A stretch of DNA of 64,000 bases from Candidatus Pantoea varia (GCF_900115075.1 NZ_FOVG01000004.1:62001-126000); one strand, 5' to 3'. Positions 9,852 through 20,529 are shown, counted from the first letter of the stretch. Numbers and translations: made by a program. Notes: generated by a model from the sequence alone, not told the origin.

Positions 9852-9872
9852 AGGAGTAGTCCATTAGGGGTA
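9852..9872 (-). promoter_or_regulatory. Pair of NarL heptamers in the narK-narL intergenic region
   Basis: On the minus strand, TACCCCT (9866-9872) and TACTCCT (9852-9858) each fit the NarL heptamer consensus TACYYMT, in the same orientation and 14 nt apart. They are roughly 150-165 nt upstream of the FNR box centre, comparable with the far-upstream NarL sites known at E. coli nar promoters. They probably mediate nitrate activation of narK, and might also affect narL. The rest of this 315-nt interval (9636-9950) shows only the FNR box and the candidate narL promoter. Confidence 0.65.
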
Positions 9873-9950
9873 TATAGCGACCCCGCTTCACCGGTAAGAT
9901 AGGCCTCCCCGCCCGTTCAGGGCTGGCATACGCGACAGACAGGAGCCATT

Positions 9951-10598
9951 GTGACCGCCGGGAAATTTACGCTCTTATTGATCGACGACCATCCCATGCT
10001 GCGTAACGGGCTGAAGCAGCTGATTGCGCTGGATGAACAACTGCAGGTGGTTGCCGAAGCGGGTAATGGCATCGATGGACTGGCGCTGGCACAACAGCAC
10101 GATCCCGACCTGATCCTGCTTGATCTTAATATGCCGGGTCTGAATGGACTGGATACCCTGATCCAGCTGCGTGAAATCGCCCTCTCTGGCCGGGTGGTGG
10201 TGTTCAGCGTTTCAGATAATGAAGAGGATGTGGTCTGCGCGCTGAAGCGCGGCGCGGATGGCTATCTGCTGAAGGATATGGAACCGGAAGCCCTGCTGAA
10301 AGCGCTGCATCAGGCGGCCGCCGGACAGATCGTGCTGAGCGAAGCGTTGACCCCGATTCTGGTTGCCCGATTACGCGAAGCGCAGCCTGCTCAGACGCGC
10401 GATATCAATCAGCTGACCCGCCGTGAACGCGACATCCTGCAACTGATCAGCGATGGGATGACCAACAAAGCGATTGCCCGCAAACTGGACATCAGTGAAA
10501 GCACGGTCAAGGTCCACGTCAAATATCTGCTGAAGAAGATGAACCTTAAATCCCGGCTTGAAGCCGCCGTCTGGGCGCTGCAGAACGGGCTGCACTGA
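9951..10598 (+). CDS. narL: Nitrate/nitrite response regulator NarL
   Basis: This 215-residue response regulator activates or represses nar, nir and other genes in response to nitrate. The receiver domain has the acidic pair in LLIDDHP, a phospho-acceptor Asp in [11 protein letters not shown], and FSVS and LLKD segments. The C-terminal LuxR-type helix-turn-helix is [19 protein letters not shown] followed by [10 protein letters not shown]. It reads closer to NarL than NarP (for example [17 protein letters not shown]). The start is a GTG at 9951 with AGGAG at 9941. In E. coli narX precedes narL; here there is no sensor-kinase gene in front, so the partner (NarX elsewhere, or NarQ) is not in the window. 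Confidence 0.92.
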   Translation: MTAGKFTLLLIDDHPMLRNGLKQLIALDEQLQVVAEAGNGIDGLALAQQHDPDLILLDLNMPGLNGLDTLIQLREIALSGRVVVFSVSDNEEDVVCALKRGADGYLLKDMEPEALLKALHQAAAGQIVLSEALTPILVARLREAQPAQTRDINQLTRRERDILQLISDGMTNKAIARKLDISESTVKVHVKYLLKKMNLKSRLEAAVWALQNGLH

Positions 10599-10902
10599 CC
10601 TCAACTATCCCCGACGCACTTCATTGCCGCCCTGCCCCCCTGAACTGTCGCAGAAATCGCGAGCCGCCTCGCAGCCCCGCGTCGGAGTTATGAAAAAAGA
10701 CACTTTTCTGTCGCCAGCCGCCGCCACTTTTGCCAGGATGCCCTTCAGGTTATACCCCGTCAGGATCAGGGCGATGTATCAGGCTGGCATATGCCCTGCC
10801 CTATTCGTTATCATCTGAATATCCTGCGCGCCTGGAATCCCTTTCGGTTTCATGGGCGTTGACCGCCAGAAATTTACCGCATTAAAGATGAGTTAAAACC
10901 TT
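10599..10902 (+). other. Intergenic region narL-mutS
   Basis: This 304-nt stretch holds no convincing gene. A 42-codon open frame starts at ATG 10690 with GGAG close upstream, but its composition (MKKDTFLSPAAATF and onwards) resembles nothing I recognise. No terminator with a U-tract follows narL. A TTGACC at 10859-10864 could be a -35 for mutS, but its -10 is poor. Confidence 0.4.
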
Positions 10903-13464
10903 ATGCAAGAGCCAACCGAAAAGGACTTTCCTTCTCATACGCCAATGATGCAGCAGTACCTGCGCCTCAAGGCGGAGCATCCTGACATTCTGCTGTTTTA
11001 CCGTATGGGTGACTTCTACGAGCTGTTTTATGACGACGCAAAACGCGCCTCGCAGCTGCTGGAGATTTCTCTCACCAAACGCGGTGCGTCAGCGGGCGAA
11101 CCGATCCCGATGGCCGGTGTGCCCTATCATGCGGTTGAAGGCTATCTGGCTAAACTGGTGCAGCTGGGCGAGTCCGTTGCCATCTGCGAGCAGATAGGCG
11201 ATCCGGCGCTGAGCAAAGGCCCGGTCGAGCGCAAAGTCGTGCGTATCGTCACGCCAGGCACCATCAGTGATGAGGCGCTGTTGCAGGAGCGGCACGACAA
11301 TCTGCTGGCGGCGATTGTGCAAAGCCCGCGCGGTTTTGGCTACGCCACGCTGGATATCAGCTCAGGCCGTTTCCGCCTCAGCGAACCTGCCGATGCAGAA
11401 ACCATGGCGGCAGAGCTGCAGCGTACCAATCCGGCTGAGCTGCTCTATCCCGAAGATTTTCAGGCCATGTCGCTGATCGATCAGCGACGGGGCCTGCGCC
11501 GCCGTCCACTGTGGGAGTTTGAGATCGACACCGCGCGCCAGCAGCTGAACCTGCAGTTTGGCACCCGCGACCTCAATGGTTTCGGCGTGGAGAACGCGCA
11601 CCTCGGACTGAGTGCGGCGGGCTGCCTGCTGCAATATGTCAAAGATACCCAGCGCACCACGCTGCCGCACATCCGCTCGCTGAGCATGGAGCGGCAGCAG
11701 GACAGCATCATCATGGATGCCGCCACCCGCCGCAATCTGGAGATCACCCAGAACCTGGCAGGCGGCACCGAAAACACCTTAGCGGCCGTGCTGGATAAAA
11801 CCGTCACTCCGATGGGCAGCCGGATGCTGAAGCGCTGGCTGCATATGCCGCTGCGCGATGCGCGCATCATTAACCAGCGTCAGGAGTCGATTGCTGAGCT
11901 GCAAAATCTCAGCGACGTGCTACAGCCAGTGCTGCGTCAGGTCGGCGATCTTGAGCGAATTCTTGCCCGCCTGGCGCTGCGTACAGCACGTCCGCGCGAT
12001 CTGGCCCGCATGCGTCATGCGTTTCAGCAACTGCCAGAACTGAACCAGCTGCTGGCCGATGTCGAAGCACCGCAGTTACAGAAACTGCGTGCGCAGATGG
12101 GCGAATTCACCGCGTTACGTGAGCTGCTGGAGCAGGCGGTGATTGAGTCACCGCCTGTGCTGATCCGTGACGGCGGAGTGATTGCGCCTGGTTACAACGC
12201 AGAGCTGGATGAGTGGCGCGCGCTGGCTGATGGCGCAACCGACTATCTCGACCGGCTTGAGATTCGCGAACGCGAAAAGCTGGGACTGGATACCCTTAAG
12301 GTCGGCTTTAATGGTGTCCATGGCTATTACATCCAGGTCAGCCGAGGACAGAGCCATCAGGTTCCGATGCACTATGTCCGTCGTCAGACGCTGAAAAACG
12401 CTGAGCGCTACATCATCCCTGAACTGAAAGAGTACGAAGACAAGGTCCTCACCTCTAAGGGCAAAGCGCTGTCGCTGGAGAAAAGCCTGTATGAGGCGCT
12501 GTTCGATCAGCTGCTGCCGCATCTGGAAGCGCTGCAGCTCAGTGCCGCCGCGCTGGCAGAGCTGGATGTGTTGAGCAACCTGGCGGAACGCGCCTGGTCA
12601 CTGAACTATTGCCGCCCGGTGTTGCATGATAAAGCCGGGATTAAAATCAGCGGCGGTCGCCATCCGGTGGTTGAACAGGTTCTGAAAGAGCCGTTTATTG
12701 CCAATCCGCTGTCACTGGCCCCACAGCGCAGAATGCTGATCATTACCGGCCCCAATATGGGGGGTAAGAGTACCTATATGCGGCAGGCCGCGCTGATTGC
12801 GCTGATGGCATGGATTGGCAGTTTTGTTCCAGCCGATGAGACACTGATTGGCCCGCTGGATCGCATCTTTACCCGCGTCGGTGCTGCGGATGACCTCGCT
12901 TCCGGGCGCTCGACCTTTATGGTTGAGATGACCGAAACCGCCAACATCCTGCACAACGCCACCGAAAACAGCCTGGTGCTGATGGATGAGATTGGACGCG
13001 GAACCTCCACCTACGACGGTTTGTCGCTGGCCTGGGCCTGCGCCGAAAACCTGGCGAACCGCATCAAGGCGATGACGCTGTTTGCCACCCATTACTTCGA
13101 ACTGACTACCCTGCCGGAAAAAATGGAAGGCGTGGTCAACGTCCATCTGGATGCCGTTGAGCACGGTGACACCATCGCCTTTATGCACAGCGTGCAGGAA
13201 GGGGCCGCGAGTAAGAGTTATGGTCTGGCGGTAGCAGCGCTGGCTGGCGTGCCTAAAGAGGTGATTAAGCGGGCGCGCAACAAACTCAAGGAACTTGAGA
13301 ACGTTTCAAACCACTCTGCTTCATCGACGGTCGATGGTTCTCAGCTGCCGCTGCTGGTTGAAGAGACCTCGCCTGCCCTGGAGGCGCTTGAGGCACTGGA
13401 TCCGGATACGCTGACACCGCGTCAGGCGCTCGACTGGATCTATCGTCTTAAATCGCTGGTCTGA
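10903..13464 (+). CDS. mutS: DNA mismatch repair protein MutS
   Basis: This 853-residue protein, the same length as E. coli MutS, recognises mismatches and small loops and recruits MutL. The mismatch-reading motif Phe38-Tyr-Glu40 is in RMGDFYELF. The ABC-type ATPase shows Walker [10 protein letters not shown] near residue 615, followed by [12 protein letters not shown] and the Walker B segment [12 protein letters not shown]. The C-terminal tail after residue 800 carries the tetramerisation segment [14 protein letters not shown]. It converges on rpoS with only about 130 nt between the two stops. Confidence 0.97.
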   Translation: MQEPTEKDFPSHTPMMQQYLRLKAEHPDILLFYRMGDFYELFYDDAKRASQLLEISLTKRGASAGEPIPMAGVPYHAVEGYLAKLVQLGESVAICEQIGDPALSKGPVERKVVRIVTPGTISDEALLQERHDNLLAAIVQSPRGFGYATLDISSGRFRLSEPADAETMAAELQRTNPAELLYPEDFQAMSLIDQRRGLRRRPLWEFEIDTARQQLNLQFGTRDLNGFGVENAHLGLSAAGCLLQYVKDTQRTTLPHIRSLSMERQQDSIIMDAATRRNLEITQNLAGGTENTLAAVLDKTVTPMGSRMLKRWLHMPLRDARIINQRQESIAELQNLSDVLQPVLRQVGDLERILARLALRTARPRDLARMRHAFQQLPELNQLLADVEAPQLQKLRAQMGEFTALRELLEQAVIESPPVLIRDGGVIAPGYNAELDEWRALADGATDYLDRLEIREREKLGLDTLKVGFNGVHGYYIQVSRGQSHQVPMHYVRRQTLKNAERYIIPELKEYEDKVLTSKGKALSLEKSLYEALFDQLLPHLEALQLSAAALAELDVLSNLAERAWSLNYCRPVLHDKAGIKISGGRHPVVEQVLKEPFIANPLSLAPQRRMLIITGPNMGGKSTYMRQAALIALMAWIGSFVPADETLIGPLDRIFTRVGAADDLASGRSTFMVEMTETANILHNATENSLVLMDEIGRGTSTYDGLSLAWACAENLANRIKAMTLFATHYFELTTLPEKMEGVVNVHLDAVEHGDTIAFMHSVQEGAASKSYGLAVAALAGVPKEVIKRARNKLKELENVSNHSASSTVDGSQLPLLVEETSPALEALEALDPDTLTPRQALDWIYRLKSLV

Positions 13465-13473
13465 GAATACGCT

Positions 13474-13506
13474 GCACCGCTTAATGCGCGGTGCGGTGCT
13501 TTTTTT
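13474..13506 (+). terminator. Intrinsic terminator of mutS
   Basis: GCACCGC (13474-13480) pairs with GCGGTGC (13488-13494), and a T-run at 13500-13506 follows. It begins 10 nt after the mutS stop. Confidence 0.8.
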
Positions 13507-13534
13507 CACCCGCAAATCACTTTTCTGCAGACAT

Positions 13535-13566
13535 AAAAAAAGCGATGGTTTTCACCATCGCTTTTT
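13535..13566. terminator. Bidirectional terminator between mutS and rpoS
   Basis: The stem AGCGATGG/CCATCGCT (13541-13548 and 13555-13562) is flanked by an A-run on the left (13535-13541) and a T-run on the right (13562-13566). It can therefore act on either strand. It ends 30 nt beyond the rpoS stop and probably serves mainly as the rpoS terminator. Confidence 0.85.
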
Positions 13567-13596
13567 GCATTCGTACTCAGATCGTCTTATAAACGA

Positions 13597-14589
13597 TTAT
13601 TCACGAAACAGTGCTTCAATGCTGAGGCCCTGCGCCTGCAGGATTTCGCGCAGACGGCGCAAACCTTCAACCTGAATCTGGCGTACACGCTCGCGGGTTA
13701 AGCCGATTTCACGACCTACATCCTCAAGCGTTGCCGCTTCATAGCCCAACAGGCCGAAACGACGAGCCAGCACTTCACGCTGCTTGGCGTTCAGTTCGAA
13801 CAGCCATTTGACGATGCTTTGTTTCATATCATCGTCCTGCGTGGTGTCTTCCGGGCCGTTGTCTTTCTCATCGGCCAGAATGTCCAGCAGCGCTTTTTCA
13901 GAATCACCGCCTAATGGCGTATCAACCGAGGTAATGCGTTCGTTAAGACGTAACATGCGGCTTACGTCATCAACCGGTTTATCCAGCTGTTCTGCGATCT
14001 CTTCCGCACTCGGCTCATGGTCGAGCTTGTGAGAAAGTTCACGTGCAGTACGCAGATAAACATTCAGTTCTTTTACAATGTGAATAGGCAGACGGATGGT
14101 ACGGGTTTGATTCATGATCGCCCGTTCAATAGTCTGACGAATCCACCAGGTGGCGTACGTTGAGAAACGGAACCCGCGCTCCGGGTCAAATTTCTCTACG
14201 GCGCGAATCAGGCCGAGGTTACCTTCTTCAATCAGGTCCAGCAGAGCTAAACCACGATTGCTGTAACGACGGGCGATTTTCACCACCAGGCGTAAGTTAC
14301 TTTCGATCATACGGCGACGGGAAGGAATATCACCCCGCAATGCACGGCGAGCGAAGAAAACTTCTTCCTCTGCCGTTAACAACGGAGAATAGCCAATCTC
14401 CCCGAGATAGAGCTGCGTCGCATCTAATACACGCTGCGTCGCACCCTGTGATAGCAACTCTTCTTCCGCTACGTCACTATCACTGGCTTCATTTTCGACG
14501 ATTGCCTTTTCGTCGAAAATTTCAGCTCCGTTCTCATCGAATTCCGCGTTCTCATGTAACTCGTTTACTTTCAGCGTATTCTGGCTCAT
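13597..14589 (-). CDS. rpoS: RNA polymerase sigma factor RpoS (sigma-38)
   Basis: This 330-residue sigma factor directs the general stress and stationary-phase response, and has the same length as in E. coli. Region 2 is clear ([28 protein letters not shown]), as is the region 4 helix-turn-helix ([20 protein letters not shown]). Lys173 in HIVKELN is the residue RssB uses to deliver RpoS to ClpXP, so regulated proteolysis is probably conserved. The start has AGGAG upstream and follows a leader hairpin (14615-14643). In enterobacteria the main rpoS promoter lies inside nlpD; I did not identify it by motif here. Confidence 0.98.
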   Translation of the reverse strand: MSQNTLKVNELHENAEFDENGAEIFDEKAIVENEASDSDVAEEELLSQGATQRVLDATQLYLGEIGYSPLLTAEEEVFFARRALRGDIPSRRRMIESNLRLVVKIARRYSNRGLALLDLIEEGNLGLIRAVEKFDPERGFRFSTYATWWIRQTIERAIMNQTRTIRLPIHIVKELNVYLRTARELSHKLDHEPSAEEIAEQLDKPVDDVSRMLRLNERITSVDTPLGGDSEKALLDILADEKDNGPEDTTQDDDMKQSIVKWLFELNAKQREVLARRFGLLGYEAATLEDVGREIGLTRERVRQIQVEGLRRLREILQAQGLSIEALFRE

Positions 14590-14614
14590 AAGCGGCTCCT
14601 ACCCGTGATTCCAG

Positions 14615-14643
14615 GGCAGAACATAAAACAGTTTTGTTCTGCC
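14615..14643 (-). promoter_or_regulatory. rpoS 5' leader hairpin
   Basis: In the nlpD-rpoS gap, the minus strand has an 8-bp stem GGCAGAAC/GTTCTGCC closing an A/T-rich loop, just upstream of the rpoS Shine-Dalgarno. E. coli has an almost identical hairpin in the rpoS leader. That leader occludes the start site until Hfq and sRNAs such as DsrA, RprA or ArcZ open it. Structural conservation is seen; sRNA control here is inferred. Confidence 0.65.
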
Positions 14644-14646
14644 GGA

Positions 14647-15747
14647 TTATCGCTGCGGTAAATAACGCAACGGGTTTACGGATTTCCCCTTGTAACGAAT
14701 TTCAAAGTGTAATCTGACTGAACTGGTTCCGGTGCTACCCATGGTAGCGATCTTCTGCCCCGCCTTAACTTCCTGTTGTTCCCGAACCAGCATTGTATCG
14801 TTGTGGGCGTAGGCGCTCAGGTAATCATCGTTGTGTTTAATGATGATTAAATTACCGTAACCCCGGAGTGCGTTACCTGCGTAAACCACTCGTCCTGAAG
14901 CAGTGGCGACAACAGATTGTCCGCGCGTCCCGGCGATATCGATCCCTTTATTGCCACCTTCGGCGGCAGAGAAGTTATCGATAATCTTCCCGTCAGTCGG
15001 CCAGCGCCAGCTTCCGACCGGCGTTGAACTGTTGGTTGTACTGCTAACCGTTGGGGGTGCGGTAACGACTGGAGCTGTTGTCGTTGCAACATTTGCTCCT
15101 TTCGAAGGCAACAATTTGCTGCCACCCGAATTACCTGAATCATCAGAATACGTAATAACAGGTTGCTGTGCAACAGCAGGCGATTTAATTTGTGGCGCCG
15201 CCGGAACCCCGCCCTGCGTTGCATCAGCAACGGTAATGGGATTGCCGCCGGTAATCGGCTGACCCGACCCATTTCCAATCTGTAACGTCTGACCGACATT
15301 CAGGCCGTATGGCGCAGGAACGTTGTTACGCTGGGCTAAATCACGGAAATCATTGCCGGTAATCCAGGCAATATAAAACAAGGTGTCGCCACGCTTAACG
15401 GTATAGGTTTCACCGGAGTAGCTACCCTTAGGAATATTCTGATAACTGCGATTGTATACTATCCGGCCATTCTGCGTCTCAACATTACTATTGGTACTAA
15501 TCATTCCACCGTTGCTGGGGAGAGATGCTGAATTTTTGCTTAACATTTGTCCCTGGGATGGCGCGACAGGAACACCCCCTGAAACCGTGTCGGCTCCAGC
15601 CTGGCTGTTCGTCATGCCACCATCATCGCCAACGCGACTGATGGGTGCCTGTGAATTGTCGCTGGAGCTGCAGCCTGCCAGCCAAAAACCTACCAGTGAA
15701 AGCGCCGCCAGACGGCGTAACTGAAAAAGTGTGCTTCCCGTGCTCAT
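14647..15747 (-). CDS. nlpD: Murein hydrolase activator NlpD (lipoprotein)
   Basis: This 366-residue outer-membrane lipoprotein activates the amidase AmiC during septal splitting. The start is set at the ATG at 15745-15747 ([10 protein letters not shown]), with GGGGGA upstream; the frame extends 13 codons further. The lipobox FWLAGC gives Cys26 as the lipidation site. A LysM domain follows ([18 protein letters not shown], around residues 115-165), then a low-complexity Thr/Pro/Gln-rich linker. The C-terminal LytM/M23 domain ([32 protein letters not shown]) lacks the full zinc-ligand set of active M23 enzymes, as in E. coli NlpD. Confidence 0.96.
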   Translation of the reverse strand: MSTGSTLFQLRRLAALSLVGFWLAGCSSSDNSQAPISRVGDDGGMTNSQAGADTVSGGVPVAPSQGQMLSKNSASLPSNGGMISTNSNVETQNGRIVYNRSYQNIPKGSYSGETYTVKRGDTLFYIAWITGNDFRDLAQRNNVPAPYGLNVGQTLQIGNGSGQPITGGNPITVADATQGGVPAAPQIKSPAVAQQPVITYSDDSGNSGGSKLLPSKGANVATTTAPVVTAPPTVSSTTNSSTPVGSWRWPTDGKIIDNFSAAEGGNKGIDIAGTRGQSVVATASGRVVYAGNALRGYGNLIIIKHNDDYLSAYAHNDTMLVREQQEVKAGQKIATMGSTGTSSVRLHFEIRYKGKSVNPLRYLPQR

Positions 15748-15909
15748 TAATCCCCCGTGATGGCAACTCTGATCTATCTGTTTCACTGTACCTGCCAGCA
15801 GAATACTCTGCGCGGCGTGATAAAATCTGCATTTTTGTTGAATAAAACGGATAGTAACAACATCAGGTACGTGGTGCCATGAAACAGTTGTGAAGAAATA
15901 CGAAGAGCG

Positions 15910-16536
15910 TCAGGCCAGATCGCCCTGCACCAGCGGAACAAAACGCACCGGCTCAATGATCTTTTCCGTGACCTCTTCGCCCTGACGACGCAGGCGTTTC
16001 AGTACCTGCTGATCTTCGCCGACCGGCAGCACCATAATGCCGCCTTCTGCCAGTTGTGCTATCAGCGCAATCGGAATTTCCGGTGGTGCGGCGGTGACAA
16101 TGATGGCGTCGAACGGGCCACGTGACGGCCAGCCCTGCCAGCCATCGCCATGACGGGTCGAGACATTATGCAGATCCAGCTGTTTCAGGCGGCGCTTAGC
16201 CTGCCATTGCAGCCCTTTGATGCGTTCCACTGAATAGACATGGTCCACCAGATGAGCAAGGATCGCCGTCTGGTAACCTGAACCCGTACCAATCTCCAGT
16301 ACGCGTGAATGCGGATTAAGTTCCAGTAGCGCGGTCATCCGCGCAACCATATAAGGCTGGGATATCGTCTGGCCGGAGCCAATAGGCAAAGCAACATTGT
16401 CCCAGGCTTTATGCTCGAACGCCTCGTCGATAAAACGTTCGCGCGGCACCTCGCTAATGGCTTTCAGCAGGTTTTCATCATCAATGCCCTGCTGACGCAG
16501 TTGTGACAGCAGTGTCTCAATACGCCGATTCACCAT
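15910..16536 (-). CDS. pcm: Protein-L-isoaspartate O-methyltransferase
   Basis: This 208-residue enzyme uses S-adenosylmethionine to methylate isoaspartyl residues in damaged proteins so they can revert to aspartate. The SAM-binding motif is [14 protein letters not shown] at residues 78-91, and the PIMT signature lies in [19 protein letters not shown]. Its start overlaps the surE stop by 7 nt, the usual surE-pcm coupling. A 162-nt gap separates it from nlpD downstream; that gap should hold an nlpD promoter, but I see no strong consensus. Confidence 0.96.
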   Translation of the reverse strand: MVNRRIETLLSQLRQQGIDDENLLKAISEVPRERFIDEAFEHKAWDNVALPIGSGQTISQPYMVARMTALLELNPHSRVLEIGTGSGYQTAILAHLVDHVYSVERIKGLQWQAKRRLKQLDLHNVSTRHGDGWQGWPSRGPFDAIIVTAAPPEIPIALIAQLAEGGIMVLPVGEDQQVLKRLRRQGEEVTEKIIEPVRFVPLVQGDLA

Positions 16537-17291
16537 GCCAGGTTCACCTCAGCTTTTGCCAGCCAGTCACTGAGCACGTCCTGGGCGCTGTGCGCCGTTA
16601 AGTCGACATGCAGCGCGGTGACAGACACGTAGCCCTGATCGACGGCAGCAAAATCCGTATCCGGACCCGCATCAAGCTTTTCGCCCGGTGGTCCAATCCA
16701 GTAGAGAATATTGCCGCGCGGATCCTGCTGCGCAATCACCTGATCTGCCGGATGGCGGCTGCCACAGCGCGTCACACGGATGCCTTTGAGTTCGGACAGC
16801 GGCAGATCGGGGACGTTGATGTTGAGAATGCGGCCGGTGCGCAGCGGTTCATGCGTCAGCGCCCTGAGGAGCGCGCAGGTCACCGCCGCCGCGGTATCGT
16901 AGTGCTGATGACCATTGAGCGAAACCGCAATTGCCGGTAAGCCAAGATGTCGCCCTTCCATCGCCGCCGCCACAGTGCCGGAATAGATTACGTCGTCACC
17001 CAGATTGGGGCCGGCATTGATGCCTGACACCACGATGTCGGGACGCGGCTGCATCAGCGCATTCACTCCCAGATAGACGCAGTCGGTCGGCGTCCCCATC
17101 TGAACCGCGATATCGCCGTTTTCATGGGTGAAAGTGCGCAAGGGCGTTTCCAGCGTTAATGAGTTCGAGGCACCGCTTCGGTTACGATCGGGGGCAACAA
17201 CCTGTACGTCAGCAATCTGCCGCAGGGCTTTCGCCAGAGTCTGAATACCTGGCGCATGAATGCCGTCATCGTTGCTGAGCAATATCCGCAT
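16530..17291 (-). CDS. surE: 5'/3'-nucleotidase SurE
   Basis: This 253-residue metal-dependent phosphatase acts on nucleoside monophosphates and is linked to stationary-phase survival. The start is the ATG at 17289-17291, giving [15 protein letters not shown] with the metal-binding Asp pair; the frame is open for 37 more codons but they are not conserved. Other family motifs are [14 protein letters not shown] and [21 protein letters not shown]. In E. coli surE overlaps truD, whereas here 191 nt separate them. Confidence 0.95.
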   Translation of the reverse strand: MRILLSNDDGIHAPGIQTLAKALRQIADVQVVAPDRNRSGASNSLTLETPLRTFTHENGDIAVQMGTPTDCVYLGVNALMQPRPDIVVSGINAGPNLGDDVIYSGTVAAAMEGRHLGLPAIAVSLNGHQHYDTAAAVTCALLRALTHEPLRTGRILNINVPDLPLSELKGIRVTRCGSRHPADQVIAQQDPRGNILYWIGPPGEKLDAGPDTDFAAVDQGYVSVTALHVDLTAHSAQDVLSDWLAKAEVNLAW

Positions 17292-17482
17292 TTCGTTCTG
17301 ACCTTTTTTTATTCGACTGGTCGCCATGACTGAACCTGTTTTAACGGCATGGCAACAGGCAGGGAATGGACAGCGATTTTTGCATTCTAGCGAGGCGCGC
17401 AAGGAAGTGGTAGGCGTAAATCACACGACGGTGGGGGTTTGCCGCAACATTACCCACACTGCGGGTCAGGTTACGGCGAAGA

Positions 17483-18523
17483 TTACTCATCAATCTGATC
17501 GGGCGAGTCCGCAGGGGTAAGCAACTCACGGACCACGCTGGTGGCAAAGCTGCCTGCGGGCAGCCAGAATGACAGCTCCAGCGTGACGTCATCCCACCAG
17601 CTCCACTGCATATCGCGCGGCACCATCAGCATGGCGCGGCGGGCTGCATCGACCTTCTCACGTTCAATCAGCCCCAGCAGCAGCAGGTCATCCGCCAGCG
17701 CCTGCTGTTCAAAGGCCAGCGCGTCAGCCTGCGGGCCTGGCTCACCGCGTCCGGGCAGCGGCGCAGTAATGCGCAGCTCATGCTGATCAACCCGGCGCTG
17801 TGATTCTTCCAGTTCATCAGGCTGGGCGACAAACCAGCTGCCGCGCCCGGTCAGCTGTAAAGCATCACCGTTAAGCACCTGAGTCAGGCCGCCCTGCTGC
17901 TGCAGACGCACACTTGTCACCTGATTAAACAACGCACTGCGCGCGGCAGAGAGCATCAGGCTGCGCTTGTTACGGTCACGAACAATGATCTCATTGCGCG
18001 CCCATTTCTCCGCCATCACCAGGTTGTTGCCACCGCGACCAAAGCGCTGTTCACCAAAATAGTTGGGAACGCCCGCATCAAAAATCTGCGCCAGACGCGT
18101 TTCAACCGCATCACGATCGCTAATCTGGCGGATGACCAGCCGGAACGCATTCCCCGCCAGTGCGCCGATGCGCAGTTTACGCTTGTGGCGCACCGCCTGC
18201 AGAATTTCGACCCCTTCCAGCGCAAAACCGCGCAGATCGGGCATCGTATTACCCGGCAGACGAAAACAGAGAGTCTGTTCCGTCACCGCATGGCGGTCTT
18301 TCATCCCGGCATAACTCATGTCGCGCTGATGAATACCGAGATACTTAGCCAGTGCCTCAGCCACAAAGCGGGTATTGGCCCCGACTTTACGGATGCGCAC
18401 CAGTAAGTGCTCACCTTCACCATCCGCGCCATAGCCGAGATCTTCAACCACGACGAAGTCTTCCGGATTGGCTTTGATCACGCCAGCGGCCACAGGTGTG
18501 CCGTGCAGGTAATTCAGAATCAT
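17483..18523 (-). CDS. truD: tRNA pseudouridine(13) synthase TruD
   Basis: This 346-residue enzyme isomerises U13 in tRNA-Glu. The catalytic Asp76 is in [11 protein letters not shown], and the TruD insertion domain follows. The family motif [14 protein letters not shown] is intact around residues 150-165. The C-terminus ends in a short acidic tail ([11 protein letters not shown]). The ATG overlaps the ispF stop by 4 nt, so ispD-ispF-truD appear to be translated as a coupled set. Confidence 0.95.
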   Translation of the reverse strand: MILNYLHGTPVAAGVIKANPEDFVVVEDLGYGADGEGEHLLVRIRKVGANTRFVAEALAKYLGIHQRDMSYAGMKDRHAVTEQTLCFRLPGNTMPDLRGFALEGVEILQAVRHKRKLRIGALAGNAFRLVIRQISDRDAVETRLAQIFDAGVPNYFGEQRFGRGGNNLVMAEKWARNEIIVRDRNKRSLMLSAARSALFNQVTSVRLQQQGGLTQVLNGDALQLTGRGSWFVAQPDELEESQRRVDQHELRITAPLPGRGEPGPQADALAFEQQALADDLLLLGLIEREKVDAARRAMLMVPRDMQWSWWDDVTLELSFWLPAGSFATSVVRELLTPADSPDQIDE

Positions 18524-19005
18524 TGGCTGTCAGCTTTCAGGACTAACGCGACCGCTTCACAGGCGATGCCTTCACCGCGCCCGGTAAAGCCGAGCTTTTC
18601 GGTGGTGGTCGCTTTGACGTTGACCGCATCCATATGGCAGCCCAGATCTTCTGCGATGTTGATGCGCATCTGTGGCACGTGCGGCAGCATTTTCGGTGCC
18701 TGAGCAATAATCGTGACGTCGACATTACCGATGCGATAGCCTTTGGCTTCGATACGACGCCAGGCCTCACGCAGCAGGCCGCGACTGTCTGCCCCTTTAA
18801 AGGCCGGATCGGTGTCGGGGAACAACTTGCCGATATCACCCATCGCGACTGCGCCCAACAGCGCGTCAGTCAGCGCATGCAGCGCCACATCGCCATCCGA
18901 ATGGGCGATAAAACCGTGTTCAAACGGGATTCGCACACCGCCAATCACTAACGGCCCCTCTCCGCCAAAGGCGTGAACGTCAAAACCGTGACCGATACGC
19001 ATCAT
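18520..19005 (-). CDS. ispF: 2-C-methyl-D-erythritol 2,4-cyclodiphosphate synthase
   Basis: This 161-residue trimeric enzyme cyclises CDP-ME-2-phosphate to MEcPP in the MEP isoprenoid pathway. Zinc ligands lie in [10 protein letters not shown] and [16 protein letters not shown], and the product-binding segment is [15 protein letters not shown]. Two adjacent ATGs occur; the first overlaps the ispD stop (ATGA), and the second gives the E. coli-like MRIGHGF start. It follows ispD, the enzyme two steps earlier in the pathway. Confidence 0.96.
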   Translation of the reverse strand: MMRIGHGFDVHAFGGEGPLVIGGVRIPFEHGFIAHSDGDVALHALTDALLGAVAMGDIGKLFPDTDPAFKGADSRGLLREAWRRIEAKGYRIGNVDVTIIAQAPKMLPHVPQMRINIAEDLGCHMDAVNVKATTTEKLGFTGRGEGIACEAVALVLKADSQ

Positions 19006-19718
19006 GCGCTCTCCTTTAATTGAATCTGACTCAGATAAAAAGCCGCCAGCGCCAGATCTTCTGGCCGGGTGACTTTGATGTTATCACTGCGTCCGCTGAC
19101 CAGCAGCGGATGGTAGCCGCAATACTCCAGCGCCGACGCTTCATCGGTGATGGTTGCGCCTTCTGTCAGCGCCCGCGTGAGGCAGGCGGTGAGCAGCGCA
19201 TGAGGGAAAAATTGCGGCGTTAAGGCGTGCCAGAGATCGTCGCGTTCCACGGTATGTGCCACCGCGGCTTTGCCCGGCTCGCCCCGTTTCATGGTGTCAC
19301 GCACTGGCGCGGCCAGAATGCCGCCTACGTGGCTCTGTTCACGCACGTTAAGCAGTTTCTGGAGATCGTCGGGATGCAGGCAGGGACGCGCAGCGTCATG
19401 GACCAGCACCCAGGCGGAACCCTGTGCGGCCTGCAATCCGGCCAGCACCGATTCAGCGCGGGTCTCTCCGCCTGTGACCCTGAGCACACGCGGATCGCGT
19501 GCCAGCGGCAGTGAAGCGAAGTGCTGGTCATCAGGGCTGAGGGCGACAATCACCTGTTTGATAGCGGGATGGGAAAACAGACGCGCAATGCTGTGTTCCA
19601 GAAGGGTGTGCTGACCAATCGTCAGATACTGCTTCGGACAGGTTGCCTGCATGCGGCTGCCGATCCCGGCAGCAGGCACCACGGCAATCACATCCGCAAG
19701 GGAGGCCAGAGTGTTCAT
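19002..19718 (-). CDS. ispD: 2-C-methyl-D-erythritol 4-phosphate cytidylyltransferase
   Basis: This 238-residue nucleotidyltransferase joins CTP and MEP to form CDP-ME in isoprenoid synthesis. The CTP-binding loop [20 protein letters not shown] and the [10 protein letters not shown] and [12 protein letters not shown] segments are diagnostic. It starts 3 nt after the ftsB stop, preserving the ftsB-ispD-ispF order of E. coli. Confidence 0.96.
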   Translation of the reverse strand: MNTLASLADVIAVVPAAGIGSRMQATCPKQYLTIGQHTLLEHSIARLFSHPAIKQVIVALSPDDQHFASLPLARDPRVLRVTGGETRAESVLAGLQAAQGSAWVLVHDAARPCLHPDDLQKLLNVREQSHVGGILAAPVRDTMKRGEPGKAAVAHTVERDDLWHALTPQFFPHALLTACLTRALTEGATITDEASALEYCGYHPLLVSGRSDNIKVTRPEDLALAAFYLSQIQLKESA

Positions 19719-19721
19719 GTT

Positions 19722-20039
19722 TTATCGTTGTTGGTTTTGCGCTGCTTGTTGCGCGTTGCGTTTGTTCTGGTCAGGAACCAGACGATAGAAAGTCTCACCG
19801 GGCTTAATCATGCCCAGTTCATTGCGTGCACGCTCCTCGATCGCTTCCGAGCCGCCATTGAGATCGTCAATTTCGGCAAACAGCTGATCGTTTCGCGATT
19901 TAAGTTTGGCATTGTTTGCCTGTTGCACCGCGACATCATCATTGACGCGCGTGTAGTCATGGATGCCATTTTTCCCCAGCCACAACGAATATTGCAGCCA
20001 GCCAAGCAGCACCAATAACAGTAACGTCAGTTTTCCCAT
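19722..20039 (-). CDS. ftsB: Cell division protein FtsB
   Basis: This 105-residue bitopic membrane protein of the divisome forms a complex with FtsQ and FtsL. The start is the ATG at 20037-20039 ([20 protein letters not shown]), which places a single transmembrane helix at residues 3-20; the 18 upstream codons in frame are not conserved. A coiled coil follows (residues 30-65) and then the conserved [20 protein letters not shown]. The C-terminal tail is Gln/Asn-rich. Confidence 0.95.
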   Translation of the reverse strand: MGKLTLLLLVLLGWLQYSLWLGKNGIHDYTRVNDDVAVQQANNAKLKSRNDQLFAEIDDLNGGSEAIEERARNELGMIKPGETFYRLVPDQNKRNAQQAAQNQQR

Positions 20040-20208
20040 CCCGCCCCCTAAAAACGGCCCAATCATCCCATAACTTTGCACAGGACTCCACACCAGCGGC
20101 GAAAATGGCGCGCTTTGCTGCGCCTCTGCGCAATCAGTACCGATTCTGACGGGAAAAGTTTTGTAACCTGCCGATGCGTTTGCACATCAGCACGGACGCC
20201 GTCAGGGC

Positions 20209-20529
20209 TTACCAGCCGGAGAGAAAGGAGAACATTAACCAGAAGAGAGTCACTACCATAATGACCGTGGCGAGGGCGGCCCAGATCCAGTGTCCGCTCA
20301 GCAGCGTATTCAGCGCGATGCCCGTGACCACGGCAACCGGCAGCAGCGCCAGAAAGAATGGCCAGGTATAGAGAAAGAAGAACAGCGTGTTAGAGCCGAA
20401 CAGCAGGAAAGGAAGCGCCAGCGCACACCAGTAAGCGAGTAAGCCGATAACGCCGCCCGGCAGCAATGAGCGTGGCTCATCCTGGGAGGAGTCATCTTTA
20501 CGAGCGAGCATGGGTGTGATGTTCTGCAT
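20209..20529 (-). CDS. ygbE: DUF3561 inner-membrane protein (YgbE family)
   Basis: This 106-residue protein of unknown function has a hydrophilic N-terminus and three hydrophobic segments, with the family-like stretch GSNTLFFFLYTWPFFLALLPV. The second of two close ATGs (20527-20529) is preferred because AGGA lies 5 nt upstream, and the first ATG overlaps that site. The position between ftsB and cysC matches ygbE in E. coli. The 169-nt gap to ftsB shows no clear promoter or terminator. Confidence 0.8.
   Translation of the reverse strand: MQNITPMLARKDDSSQDEPRSLLPGGVIGLLAYWCALALPFLLFGSNTLFFFLYTWPFFLALLPVAVVTGIALNTLLSGHWIWAALATVIMVVTLFWLMFSFLSGW

Noticed and set aside
10690-10818. A 42-codon open frame with GGAG upstream, between narL and mutS
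   Set aside because: No recognisable motif, no signal or membrane segment of note, and no promoter. Left as a note in the intergenic entry.
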